A DNA stretch of 64,000 nt, taken from NCBI GenBank assembly GCA_005881275.1, contig VBEF01000036.1, positions 42,504-106,503 on the forward strand, written 5' to 3'. The stretch is from Chloroflexota bacterium. GTDB lineage: Bacteria > Chloroflexota > Dormibacteria > Dormibacterales > Dormibacteraceae. A program made the translations under genes and the position numbers. A model generated the notes under the pieces. The model worked only from the letters and a program-made list of their open reading frames with translations, did not search any database and had not been told where the DNA came from. Of this stretch, positions 1 through 15,197 are shown piece by piece; positions within the stretch are counted from its first letter, which is position 1, and each line of letters starts with the position of its first letter.

Positions 1-133
1 GCTCCGGGACCTTGTCGAGAACCTTGGTGACCACGTGGGCCGCCAGGTCGTCCGGCCGGACATCGACGAGGGAGCCCTTGCGCGCCCGTCCGATCGGGGA
101 GCGGCCGAACGCCACGATCACTGCTGCTGTCAT
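1..133 (-). CDS. Thiolase / acetyl-CoA C-acyltransferase, N-terminal fragment (runs off window)
   Basis: Reverse strand reads MTAAVIVAFGRSPIGRARKGSLVDVRPDDLAAHVVTKVLDKVP, a typical thiolase N-terminus. Confidence 0.75.
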   Translation of the reverse strand, partial: MTAAVIVAFGRSPIGRARKGSLVDVRPDDLAAHVVTKVLDKVPE

Positions 134-149
134 GCGACGGTTATACGCC

Positions 150-452
150 CTAGCGATACCTGGCCGAGATCGTGTAGATGAGAAAGCCCATGAACAGCGA
201 AGACATCACCACGAAGCCGAGCAGCGGGTTCACGTGCGCCGAACCCAACGCGATCATGGCCATGATCAGAGCCGGTAGGTAAAGGGCTCCGGTGACCTCC
301 AGGAAATGGATCTCGCACAGCCGCTGGCGCCACCCTTCGTGGATCAGCTCCCGCGGCAGCCGCTCTTCGACGTCCAGCGGATGGAAGATCCCGTACATGC
401 TTCTCCGCTCGAGGCTGCGAAGGTCTCTCTCCTCAAGGCGGCGGGTCATCAC
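150..452 (-). CDS. Small membrane protein, hypothetical
   Basis: 100-aa ORF with two hydrophobic segments (LYLPALIMAMIALG, LLGFVVMSSLFMGFLIYTI). Confidence 0.55.
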   Translation of the reverse strand: MMTRRLEERDLRSLERRSMYGIFHPLDVEERLPRELIHEGWRQRLCEIHFLEVTGALYLPALIMAMIALGSAHVNPLLGFVVMSSLFMGFLIYTISARYR

Positions 453-479
453 TCCTAACAGTCTGCCACTCGGGGCCGG

Positions 480-1618
480 TTACGAGCGGACGAGAAGCGC
501 CTCTCGCGTGAAGATCCTCAACGCCGCGTAAAAACAGAGCACGCCGGTCAGCAGGAGGCTCGCCGAGGTCACGATCAAGGGTCCCCAGGAAACGCTGTTG
601 TGGATGATCGCGTCGCGCAGGACGAGAACGGCGTTCAGGATCGGGATCAGGTAATAGGCCAGGCTCGGGTTGAAGTCCGGGATGAACAAAATGATCGAGG
701 CGGGAAAGATCGTGATGAAGTACAGCGGGGTGGCGTACGCCTGCCCCTGGCGGAAGTTGCGCGCCAGCGTGCCGAGGGCCACGGTCAGTGAGCTGAACGA
801 AGCCGCCAGCAGCACCGCGAGCCAGACCATGACGGTTGCCGCCAGAGGCGTCAGGCTGACTCGTGCATCCTCGCCGCCGTTGATGCCGAACGATATCTGG
901 CTCAGGGCGATGAGCATCGAAGCGATGGCTGCGATCGCCGCGACAAGGCTGAGCAGGCTCACGGCGAGGATCTTTCCGATCAGCACCTGACCTCTCGGCG
1001 CCGGCGTGAGAAGAAGGCTCTCGAGCGTCTTCCGCTCGCGCTCGCCCGCGGACGTGTCGAGCGCCGCCGACAGCCCTCCGGTGAGGCTCATCGTGATCAG
1101 GATGTAAGGCAGGAAAAAGCTCAGGAACGAGTTGCCGGCCGCCTTGACCGGCGAGCTGAGCGGGTGGAGGTTGACCGGCAGCGGGTTGAGGACCGAAGGA
1201 TCGACTCCCTTCTGCTGGAGCGAAGCCGCGATTTTCGCGGCGTCGTACCTGCTCAGGATCGTCTGCAACCGGATGTCGGCGATCTGCGCGCTCTGCCGCG
1301 ACGGGTCGTAGTACTCCTCGATTCCGGCCGCTGTGAATACGATGCCGATGTCCACCTGCTTTTTCGCGGCGGAGGCTGGGTCGTCGACCCGCTCCAGCTT
1401 CAGGCCGGTTGCGCCGAACAGTGTGTCGAGTCCGGTTGGGATGTCGCCGGAATAGCCGACCGTGTAGGTCTGCGTCGCAGTCCGAGTCGCAACCTGGGAG
1501 ATCACGAACAGAACGGTGGGCGTCGCCAGCACCGCCAGCGCGATCGCGATCAACGTCCGGCGATCGCGGAGGATCTCGTGGATCTCTTTTCTGAAGACGA
1601 TTCCCAGCGAGCCCACTA
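480..1618 (-). CDS. ABC-2 type transporter permease (NatB-like)
   Basis: GSLGIVFRKEIHEILRDRRTL start and multiple TM segments; GTG start overlaps the stop of the ATPase gene; longest ORF extends to 1784. Confidence 0.8.
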
Positions 1619-2344
1619 TTTCACGGCCTCGACCAGGGATAGAAACGAGTCCTCGAGGTCTTGAAATCCGCCTCGCACATCCGCTGTCGGGCCACTCGCG
1701 ACCACGCGTCCCTGGTGGATGATCGTCACCCGGTCGCAGAGGCGCTCGGCGTCGTGCAGCACGTGCGTCGAAAAGATGACGCACTTCCCGCGACTCTTCG
1801 ACTCAACCATGAACTGACGGATCTCTCGCGATGCCAGCACGTCGAGATTGGAGGTGGGCTCGTCGAACATGAGCACCGGCGGGTCATGGACGATCGCTCG
1901 CGCGATGGCCACTTTCTGCTTCTGTCCCGAGGACAGAGTCTCCGCGCGCTGCTTTGCAAACGCGCCCATGTCGAGGCGCTCGATGACCGAGTCGACCCTG
2001 CGACCGACCTCACCGTCAAGCACACCGCTAAGCTCCGCGAAGTAAGCGATGTTCTCGCGCGCCGTCAATCGCGGGTAGACGCCGAACTCTGCCGTGACGA
2101 CACCAACGCGACGGCGAACCTCTTGCGGCACGCTGCGTGTATCGAACCCGAGGACCTCCACCGCGCCGGCGTCGGGGGTGAGCAGGGTGCAGATCACGCG
2201 AAGGGTCGTCGTCTTACCCGCCCCGTTGGGCCCGAGCAGACCGAAGATCTCGCCAGAGTGAGCCTCGAACGAGATGCCGCGCAGCACCTTGTTCGGCCCC
2301 AAGGACTTTTCGAGGCGATCGACCTTGACCGCCACAGGGCTCAC
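1616..2344 (-). CDS. ABC transporter ATP-binding protein (NatA-like)
   Basis: Walker A GPNGAGKTT, signature LSSGQKQKVAIARA, Walker B VLMFDEPTSNLD. Confidence 0.9.
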   Translation of the reverse strand: MSPVAVKVDRLEKSLGPNKVLRGISFEAHSGEIFGLLGPNGAGKTTTLRVICTLLTPDAGAVEVLGFDTRSVPQEVRRRVGVVTAEFGVYPRLTARENIAYFAELSGVLDGEVGRRVDSVIERLDMGAFAKQRAETLSSGQKQKVAIARAIVHDPPVLMFDEPTSNLDVLASREIRQFMVESKSRGKCVIFSTHVLHDAERLCDRVTIIHQGRVVASGPTADVRGGFQDLEDSFLSLVEAVK

Positions 2345-2688
2345 TTCTTTCGCGTTGCTGCTCTCGCGGCGGTTTTGGGTTTGGCCGCAGCGGCCGGTTT
2401 CTTAGCCGCCGTAGCGCGCTTTGCCGGCGCACGTTTCGGTGTTGCCGTGGGCGGCGCTTCGTCCTTGACTGCCGTGACGACCTCGGCCGGCGCCGCTTCT
2501 GTCTCGGATTCGGCTGAGGCGACGCCCATCGAGCTCGACAGCGTCCGATGACACGTTTCGCAGGTCACGATCGTGCGCACCAGCGTGCCGAGCTGGTGGT
2601 CTTCGCGGCGCAGGTTGCGGGGCCGGCCGCAGAACGAGCAGACGCCCACCTCAGTCGTGACCGTCACATGCCCGGGTCGCTTGTTCAT
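2341..2688 (-). CDS. Zinc-ribbon protein with Lys/Ala/Pro-rich histone H1-like tail
   Basis: CSFCGRP...CETCHRT plus tail TPKRAPAKRATAAKKPAAAAKPKTAARAATRKK; GTGA overlap with the ABC ATPase gene. Confidence 0.65.
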   Translation of the reverse strand: MNKRPGHVTVTTEVGVCSFCGRPRNLRREDHQLGTLVRTIVTCETCHRTLSSSMGVASAESETEAAPAEVVTAVKDEAPPTATPKRAPAKRATAAKKPAAAAKPKTAARAATRKK

Positions 2689-2732
2689 CGCCCGCCTAAG
2701 GTACCGGTTGTTGCTAGACTTTCGCCCGAGGT

Positions 2733-2768
2733 TCCTTTAAGTCCGGGCCGGTGAGCCTGGGAAGGAGG
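2733..2768 (+). promoter_or_regulatory. PyrR-binding RNA element in pyr leader
   Basis: CCUU...AAGG lower stem, CCGGG/CCUGG upper stem, terminal loop CCGGUGAG (fits CCnGnGAG), overlapping SD AAGGAGG before pyrB. Confidence 0.75.
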
Positions 2769-2775
2769 TTTTTTC

Positions 2776-8588
<5,813 letters not shown>

Positions 8589-8595
8589 CGCGCCG

Positions 8596-9333
8596 GTGAC
8601 CGGCAAGCGCCAGGTCGCCCGCGGGACTTTCGTCGTCGGCATGCGAGCGCCGGAGATCGCGGCGGGAGTGCGTGCGGGCCAGTTCGTCAACCTGGGCTGG
8701 CCCGGAGGGCCGCTTCTTCGCCGGCCGTTCTCCGTCTACCGCGCAGAAGGCGAACACATCGAGATCGTCTTGAAGGTAGTCGGCGCCGGTACCGCCCAGC
8801 TGCTCGCGATGGAGCCTGGGGATCGCCTCAGCTGCCTGGGTCCTCTGGGTCGAGGATTTGACTTTGGGAATGGAGGCAGGCAAGCCGTCCTGGTCAGCGG
8901 CGGGCTCGGCGTCGCGCCGATGCTTCTGGCGGCCAGGGACGCAAGGGCGGCAGGCATGAACATCACCTGGGTGCACGGTGCCCGAACCGCCGCCGAGCTG
9001 TGCGCCGAGAGCGACGGCGACACTGTGATCTGGGCGACGGACGACGGCTCACAAGGGATTCAAGGCACGGCGGTTGCGGCCGCGCCCGACGCAGACGTGA
9101 TCGTCGCCTGCGGGCCTAACCGGATGCTTGCCGCGGTCGCCGGGCGCTGGCCTGGCGCGCAGGTGGCGGTGGAGACCTACATGGGCTGTGGGACCGGCGT
9201 CTGCCTGGGCTGCGCGATCCCGCTCCAACGCGGCGGCTATGACCGTGCGTGCAAGGAAGGTCCCGTCTACCGCGCCGCGGATGTCGATTGGCCCGCGCTC
9301 CCGTCGCACCTTCCGTACGCGGTGACGATATGA
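8596..9333 (+). CDS. pyrK: Dihydroorotate dehydrogenase electron transfer subunit
   Basis: RRPFSVYR, SGGLGVAPM, and Cys cluster TYMGCGTGVCLGCAIP...RACKEGPV; start chosen at GTG 8596. Confidence 0.88.
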   Translation: MTGKRQVARGTFVVGMRAPEIAAGVRAGQFVNLGWPGGPLLRRPFSVYRAEGEHIEIVLKVVGAGTAQLLAMEPGDRLSCLGPLGRGFDFGNGGRQAVLVSGGLGVAPMLLAARDARAAGMNITWVHGARTAAELCAESDGDTVIWATDDGSQGIQGTAVAAAPDADVIVACGPNRMLAAVAGRWPGAQVAVETYMGCGTGVCLGCAIPLQRGGYDRACKEGPVYRAADVDWPALPSHLPYAVTI

Positions 9334-10244
9334 CCGTGGACATGTCGGTTGCCCTGGGGGCGATGAAGCTCCGCGGTCCCGTGCTGGCCGCGTCGGGCAC
9401 GTTTGGCTACGGCACCGAGGTTCCCCTGCTGGACCGGAGCGCGTTGGGCGCGATGGTGTCGAAGGGCATCTTTCTTCGTGCGCGGGAGGGAACCGCGCCT
9501 CCGCGCATCGCCGAGACGCCGAGCGGGATGCTCAATGCGATCGGTTTGCAAGGGCCCGGCGCCGAAGCGCTGGTCCGCGATTATGCGCCGCGCTGGGCGG
9601 AATGGGATTTCCCGGTCCTGGTCAACATCAACGGCGAGTCGGCCTCGGAATACGGCGAGCTCACCGCGCGGCTCGATGGCGTGGCCGGCATCGCCGGTTT
9701 CGAGATCAACATCTCGTGTCCGAACGTCGAGCAGGGGGGACTCTACTTCGGCAACGATCCGCACGCCGCAGCGGCTGTAACCGAGGCGGTGCGCAAGCGC
9801 ACGAAGCTGCCGGTCTGGGTGAAGCTCACGCCGATGGTCGGCGACATCGGCGTCATCGCGCGCGCTGTCGAGTCGGCCGGCGCCGATGCCCTGTGCGCGA
9901 TAAACACCTTCGTCGGGATGTCTATCGACATCAACTCGTACGGACCGCGCCTCAGCTTTCGCACCGGCGGCCTGTCCGGGCCGGCGATCCGCCCGCTGGC
10001 AGTGCACCTCGCGCACCAGGCCGCGCGGGCAGTACGCATCCCGGTCATCGGGATCGGCGGGATCATGCGAGCCGACGATGCGCTCGAGTTCCTCGTCGCG
10101 GGCTGCAGCGCGGTCCAGGTCGGCACCGCGACGTTCGTCAACCCGAATGCGATCGCCGAGGTGCACGACGGCATTGGCGCCTTCCTTACGGCTAAGGGCT
10201 TCGGATCGCTCGATGAGCTGCCCCGGTATCTTCCTCGGGACTAG
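9330..10244 (+). CDS. pyrD: Dihydroorotate dehydrogenase (class 1B)
   Basis: ASGTFGYG, NAIGLQGPG, NISCPNVEQGG, VIGIGGI motifs; ATG at 9330. Confidence 0.92.
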   Translation: MTVDMSVALGAMKLRGPVLAASGTFGYGTEVPLLDRSALGAMVSKGIFLRAREGTAPPRIAETPSGMLNAIGLQGPGAEALVRDYAPRWAEWDFPVLVNINGESASEYGELTARLDGVAGIAGFEINISCPNVEQGGLYFGNDPHAAAAVTEAVRKRTKLPVWVKLTPMVGDIGVIARAVESAGADALCAINTFVGMSIDINSYGPRLSFRTGGLSGPAIRPLAVHLAHQAARAVRIPVIGIGGIMRADDALEFLVAGCSAVQVGTATFVNPNAIAEVHDGIGAFLTAKGFGSLDELPRYLPRD

Positions 10245-10934
10245 ATGTCAACTGAGGTCCCTCCTTTGCGGCCGCAGTCGGAAGCGCTCCAGATCCTGGC
10301 CACCGAGCACTGGAGCCTCCTCGCGACGCGCTCCCTGACCTACCAGGAGTCGCTCGGCCGCGTGAGCATGTTCCTCACCGTCCTCTCCGGCGCGGTGATC
10401 TCCCTCGCCCTGGTCGCGCAGGCGGATCGCTTCGGCCCGACATTCATATCGGTGGCGATATTCATGCTCACGATCGTCTTCTTCGTGGGCGTGGCCACCG
10501 TCCGGCGCCTGTTGATGCTCAACCAAGACGACTACATATGGGTGATCGGGATGAACAGGATCCGCCATGCCTACCTCGAGATGCACCCAGAGCTCGCGCC
10601 GAACTTCATCACCAGCCCGTATGACGACCTGCCCGGAGCGCTCCAAACACTGGGACTCGAAGCGGCAAGTGCCCCAGGCCTGGGGACTGTATTTCACGGC
10701 TTCGTGACCTTGCCAGGCATGCTGTCTGTGATCGTGGCCTCAGTCGGCGCCGCCATCGCAGGCCTGGCCGCCCTGGGGTTTGGTGCTCCGCCATTTGGAG
10801 TGCTGCTCACCGGCCTCGCGGCTTTCGCGATCGTCCTCGCGACGATGTTCTGGAGGGGCATCCGATCCTTTCGCAGGTACGGCCCCGGCGCGGAGGTCAG
10901 CTTCCCAACGCCGCCTAAACCGCCAACTTCCTAG
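10245..10934 (+). CDS. Membrane protein of unknown function
   Basis: 229 aa with about four predicted TM segments. Confidence 0.6.
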   Translation: MSTEVPPLRPQSEALQILATEHWSLLATRSLTYQESLGRVSMFLTVLSGAVISLALVAQADRFGPTFISVAIFMLTIVFFVGVATVRRLLMLNQDDYIWVIGMNRIRHAYLEMHPELAPNFITSPYDDLPGALQTLGLEAASAPGLGTVFHGFVTLPGMLSVIVASVGAAIAGLAALGFGAPPFGVLLTGLAAFAIVLATMFWRGIRSFRRYGPGAEVSFPTPPKPPTS

Positions 10935-10960
10935 CTGCCGACCGTCACAATCCACTAGCC

Positions 10961-11746
10961 GTGCTGGAAGTCCGCAACCTGGCCAAGCGCTATGGCGATG
11001 TGCCCGCGCTCCAAGAGCTCACCGTGCGCGTCGAGGCGGGCCAATGCCTGATCCTGCTCGGCCGCAACGGAGCGGGCAAGACGACCGCGCTGCGATGCAT
11101 GGCCGGTGTGCTGGTGCCAAGCGCGGGCGAGGTCAGGGTCGACGGCATCGATGCGTCCGACGATCCCGCCGGCGTCCGGGCGCGCGTCGGACTCATGCCT
11201 GAGGTCCCCGGTCTCTATGAGCGCATGTCGGCCAGGGCTTACCTGGACTACTTCGGCGCGATCTACGACATCGAGCCGTCGGTCCGCAGACGCCGCATCG
11301 GTGAGCTCCTCGAGCTGTTCGAGCTCAGTGGCGCAGGCGACCGGTGGCTCGGCACCTTTTCCAAAGGCATGAGGCAGAAGGTCGCGCTCATCCGTGCCAC
11401 CCTCCACCGGCCGAAGCTCGTTCTCGCCGACGAGCCGACGTCGGCGTTGGATCCGGACAGTGCCCGACGAGCATGGAGCTACCTCCAGGATCTGCAGAAG
11501 GACGGCTGCGCGCTCGTCATCTGCACCCACAGCATGGAAGAGGCCGAACACCTCGCCGGCGACATCGGAATCATGTCCGCCGGCCGCGCTCTGGCGGTCG
11601 GCAACATGGTCGAGCTACGTCGCGAGTCAGGTCTCAAGGTCCGCCAGGAGGTCCGCGAGCTGCCGACGCTGCAGGACATCTATCTCGCGATCGTCGGCAA
11701 CCATGGAGGCGATCGCCGTGAGCTGGCCGAAACTCGAACAGCGTAA
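10961..11746 (+). CDS. ABC transporter ATP-binding protein
   Basis: LGRNGAGKTTALR, FSKGMRQKVALIRA, LVLADEPTSALDP. Confidence 0.9.
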   Translation: MLEVRNLAKRYGDVPALQELTVRVEAGQCLILLGRNGAGKTTALRCMAGVLVPSAGEVRVDGIDASDDPAGVRARVGLMPEVPGLYERMSARAYLDYFGAIYDIEPSVRRRRIGELLELFELSGAGDRWLGTFSKGMRQKVALIRATLHRPKLVLADEPTSALDPDSARRAWSYLQDLQKDGCALVICTHSMEEAEHLAGDIGIMSAGRALAVGNMVELRRESGLKVRQEVRELPTLQDIYLAIVGNHGGDRRELAETRTA

Positions 11747-13049
11747 GGTCGCCCTGGTCGCGCGTCGCGACCTGCGCGATGCGGTGAGCGAGCTGCGGCT
11801 GATCATCGCGATGGTCGGGCTGACGCTGGCGATTCCGATCGGCGTCGGATCGGGTGTGCGTGCCATGGCGCTGTTCGGCGGCGGCACCGCCGTCGTGAAC
11901 CGGCTGTCCCTGGTCGGCGCATTTTTTGTGGTCTTCATCCCCGCCAGCTTCTCGCTGGTGCTTGCGCTCGAGTCATTCGTGGGTGAACGGGAACGCACGA
12001 CGCTCGAAGTCTTGCTTTCGACTCCTCTTCGCGAGGCAGAGATCTACGCCGGCAAGATCGCGGCGGTGCTGTGCGTCTCGCTGACGCTGTGTTACGGGGG
12101 CCTGATCGTCTACTGCCTGATCACGTTCGCTGGGCTGGGCTACTTCCCGGTGGACATCCTCCTGGCGCTGGGGTTATCAACGATCTGCCAGGTCGCCGCG
12201 ATGGTGGCAGGCGCGGTGATCATCAGTCTCAACGCACGCACGATGCGCGCGGCCAACGTGATGGCGTCTTTCATCATCCTGCCGATGTCCGTCGTCCTCC
12301 AGGTCGAGGCCGCGCTCATCCTGCTCGGGCGGGCCGAGTTTCTGTGGTGCTTCGCGCTTCTGATGACAGTGCTCGCGATCGTCCTGCTGCGTATGGGCTT
12401 CAACGGTTTCTCGCGAGAGGCGCTGCTGGCCAGGGACGTCGGGCTCCGGCATCCGCTGCGACGCGCGATCGGTGCCGTGCGAGCAGGGTTCGCTCAGCGT
12501 CCGGGATTCCTCCGTCTCCTCTGGATGCGCCGAATCCCGATGCTTATCGCCGCGGCTGGTTTTCCCATCGGCGCCCTGGCTGGTTTCCTGGCCGGTTCGA
12601 CCAGCGCCGTCCCGCCGTCTGTGGTGCGCCCTGTGCTGTCGAGCCTCGTGCGGGCGGCCGGAGACGGCGGCGCGTTGGAAACAGCGCTGGCGATCTTTGC
12701 CCATAACCTCCTCGCATTCCTCCTCGTGGCGGTGCTCGCGATCCTCACCCTGGGCCTGAGCGGATTCCTGCTCACCTTTGTGCCAGGGTTCTTGCTGGGT
12801 TTCGCCGCCGCGCTTTCCTCATGGACGATCGCGCTGACGGGGATCGTGCCGAACGGCCTGGTGGAGATTCCCGCCGCGATCATCGCCGGTGGCCTCCTCA
12901 TCCAGGTCGGCGCGACAGCCATGCATATGGACGAGCGTGGCGGTTGGAGCGCGCGAGTCCTGGCCGCGTTGGCCGACTACATCCGGGCGCTGCGCTGGCT
13001 CGTGCCCGCGCTCGCCGTCGCGGCGGTGCTCGAAGTCTGGCTCGGATGA
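11703..13049 (+). CDS. ABC-2 type permease
   Basis: ESFVGERERTTLEVLLSTPLREAEIYAGK motif and TM segments; ATG 11703 overlaps the ATPase gene. Confidence 0.8.
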   Translation: MEAIAVSWPKLEQRKVALVARRDLRDAVSELRLIIAMVGLTLAIPIGVGSGVRAMALFGGGTAVVNRLSLVGAFFVVFIPASFSLVLALESFVGERERTTLEVLLSTPLREAEIYAGKIAAVLCVSLTLCYGGLIVYCLITFAGLGYFPVDILLALGLSTICQVAAMVAGAVIISLNARTMRAANVMASFIILPMSVVLQVEAALILLGRAEFLWCFALLMTVLAIVLLRMGFNGFSREALLARDVGLRHPLRRAIGAVRAGFAQRPGFLRLLWMRRIPMLIAAAGFPIGALAGFLAGSTSAVPPSVVRPVLSSLVRAAGDGGALETALAIFAHNLLAFLLVAVLAILTLGLSGFLLTFVPGFLLGFAAALSSWTIALTGIVPNGLVEIPAAIIAGGLLIQVGATAMHMDERGGWSARVLAALADYIRALRWLVPALAVAAVLEVWLG

Positions 13050-14290
13050 CCAAAAACCTGCGGGGCCAGTAAGCGAATCGCCAGCACGACCAGGCCCGCG
13101 ATGGTCGCACCGATTGCCATCGCCCACGGCGCGCCGAACAGCGTGGCCAGAGCGCCGGCCTGTGTGGCACCGAGGGGGCCGACACCGATCAACGCCTCCG
13201 CGTAGAGGGCCATCACGCGCCCGCGCAGGTGATCCGGCGTGATCGTCTGGATGCGGCTGTTGGCCGCCGCGACGAAGGAGATCTGGCAGTAACCGGCCAC
13301 GAAGAGCGTGACCAGCGAAATCACGAAGACACGCGAAAGCGAAAACTCGAGCAGCGCCGCGACCCAGATGGCCGCCATCCAGAGCTGGCGTCCCGGATCG
13401 ACCCCGAACCGTGGAAAGAACGCCAGGGTCAGCGCCCCGGAAAGCGCGCCCAAACCCATTGAAGCGAGCAGAAATCCGAACCCTCGCGCCCCGACGTGAA
13501 GCACGTCGTCGGCGAACAGCGGCAGCAAGGTCGTGCGGTTCATCGCGAACAACGAGAAAACCGCCACCGCGATCAGCAGCATCCCGACCACCGGCTCGGC
13601 ACGGGCGTAGGCCAAGCCCTGAGCGAGCCGGATCAGGAGCGGCTGCTCCTCAGGCCGCCGCGCCGTCGGGGGGAGGTCCCGCATCGAGAGCAAGGCCGCG
13701 ATCGCGGCCAGGTAGCTGATCGAGTTGAGCAGGAAGCAGACCGGTACGCCTGCGGCGGCGATGATCAGGCCGGCGATCGATGGTCCGATGACCGCGGACG
13801 CATTGAAGACCGAGGAGTTGAGCGCGATTGCGTTCATCAGGTCTTGCTTGCCCACCATCTCGACCTGAAAGGCCTGGCGGGTCGGGACATCGAGGGCGTT
13901 GATCGTCCCGGTCCCCAGTGCCGCGATGATCACCATCCAGTACTCGGCGTGGCCGGTCGCGCTCAACGCAAAGAGGGCGAATGGAGGTGCGACGAACGCT
14001 GACTGAGTCAGGAGCAGCACACTCCGCTTTCGGTAGCGGTCAGCGATCACGCCCGCGAACGGGCTGCCGATCAATACCGGGAGAAACTGAGCCGCCAGAA
14101 CGAGTCCGACGAGGAACCCGTTGTGGGTGAGCTGCAGGGCGAGCCACGGAAGCGCCACGGTCTGCATCCACGTGCCGACTGTCGAGACGATCTGTCCGAA
14201 CAAAAAGAGCCGGTAATTGCGATGACGAAGCGCACCGAGCATGCGGGCAGGCGCCCCGGTTTCGATTGACACCAGATGCGATGATCGCAT
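12977..14290 (-). CDS. MFS transporter
   Basis: LRHRNYRLFLFGQIVSTVGTWMQ start and 12-TM pattern; start could be ATG 14242. Confidence 0.85.
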   Translation of the reverse strand: MRSSHLVSIETGAPARMLGALRHRNYRLFLFGQIVSTVGTWMQTVALPWLALQLTHNGFLVGLVLAAQFLPVLIGSPFAGVIADRYRKRSVLLLTQSAFVAPPFALFALSATGHAEYWMVIIAALGTGTINALDVPTRQAFQVEMVGKQDLMNAIALNSSVFNASAVIGPSIAGLIIAAAGVPVCFLLNSISYLAAIAALLSMRDLPPTARRPEEQPLLIRLAQGLAYARAEPVVGMLLIAVAVFSLFAMNRTTLLPLFADDVLHVGARGFGFLLASMGLGALSGALTLAFFPRFGVDPGRQLWMAAIWVAALLEFSLSRVFVISLVTLFVAGYCQISFVAAANSRIQTITPDHLRGRVMALYAEALIGVGPLGATQAGALATLFGAPWAMAIGATIAGLVVLAIRLLAPQVFGHPSQTSSTAATASAGTSQRSARM

Positions 14291-14291
14291 C
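14275..14291. promoter_or_regulatory. 17-bp palindrome GATGCGAT-G-ATCGCATC between divergent genes (candidate operator)
   Basis: Perfect 8-bp arms around one base. Confidence 0.5.
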
Positions 14292-14753
14292 GTGGCCAAG
14301 CTCACAGAAGCCGTCGAGATCGCCGCGCGACCGGATCGCGTGTGGTCGGTTGTGGCCGACGATGTGATCAACGCAAGGAAGTGGACGTCGTACCTCGAGA
14401 AGGTCGAGAAGCTCGACGACGGTCCGCCGGGCAAAGGGACGCGATATCGCTACCACCTCGAGATCGCCCGCCACCGGGAGAAGGTCGAGGTCGAGCAGAC
14501 CGTCTACAACAAACCGAGAAAGTGCGCCGGCAAATTCGTCAAGGGCCCTCTCAAGGGAACATGGTCATATACGTACAAGCCGCTCGACGATGGATCGACC
14601 CGCCTGGTCTACGAGATGGATTACGAGCTCACGGGCTTGCTGCGTTTCGCGGGCGGCTTGCTTGGACCCCAGTACGCGGATGGGATCCGCAAGAACATGC
14701 AGTCATTGAAGAGATACATCGAGTCAGGTAAGGGCCCGAAACCTAAGAAGTAA
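14292..14753 (+). CDS. SRPBCC (polyketide cyclase/START-like) family protein
   Basis: EIAARPDRVWSVVADD... SYTYKPLDDGSTRLVYEMDYEL. Confidence 0.75.
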   Translation: MAKLTEAVEIAARPDRVWSVVADDVINARKWTSYLEKVEKLDDGPPGKGTRYRYHLEIARHREKVEVEQTVYNKPRKCAGKFVKGPLKGTWSYTYKPLDDGSTRLVYEMDYELTGLLRFAGGLLGPQYADGIRKNMQSLKRYIESGKGPKPKK

Positions 14754-14778
14754 CCGCCTCCGCTTCGATCTCGACCTT

Positions 14779-15197
14779 CTAGGACCTTCGGAAGGGAAGC
14801 AGTTCGAGCTGCTCGAATCTGTCCTGGACAGCGGTCCGGAGCTCGCCGACGAGCGCCTGGAGGCGTTCCTGCGCGGCGCTGTCCGAGATGTTGACGATCC
14901 GGATCCGGCGCAGGGTCGTCTGCAGCGCGTAGAGGCCGGCGGGCTCGTTGCCGGCCATACGTGCCGCTGCGTTGCGAATCTCTCGCGATACATCCTCGTG
15001 GCCGTGGGCGCGCATCCAGGTCGCCAGGCGAGCCGCCGCGAGGAGCAGTTGCGCGGCCCGAGCATGACAAGCACGCCAGTCGCCAGGAGTAGGACGACGA
15101 TCGCGGCAACCACCCCGTCCAGCATTTTCCCTAGGTTACGCTTGGACGGAGCCGGTTTGGCATCGGTTTGACATCGGGGGCAAGAACCTGACTCCAA
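14779..15197 (-). pseudogene. Apparently frameshifted small zinc-ribbon/TM protein
   Basis: SCPRCQTDAKPAPSKRNLGKMLDGVVAAIVVLLLATGVLVM in one frame; ARAAQLLLAAARLATWMRAHGHEDVSREIRNAAARM... continues in another. Confidence 0.4.
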
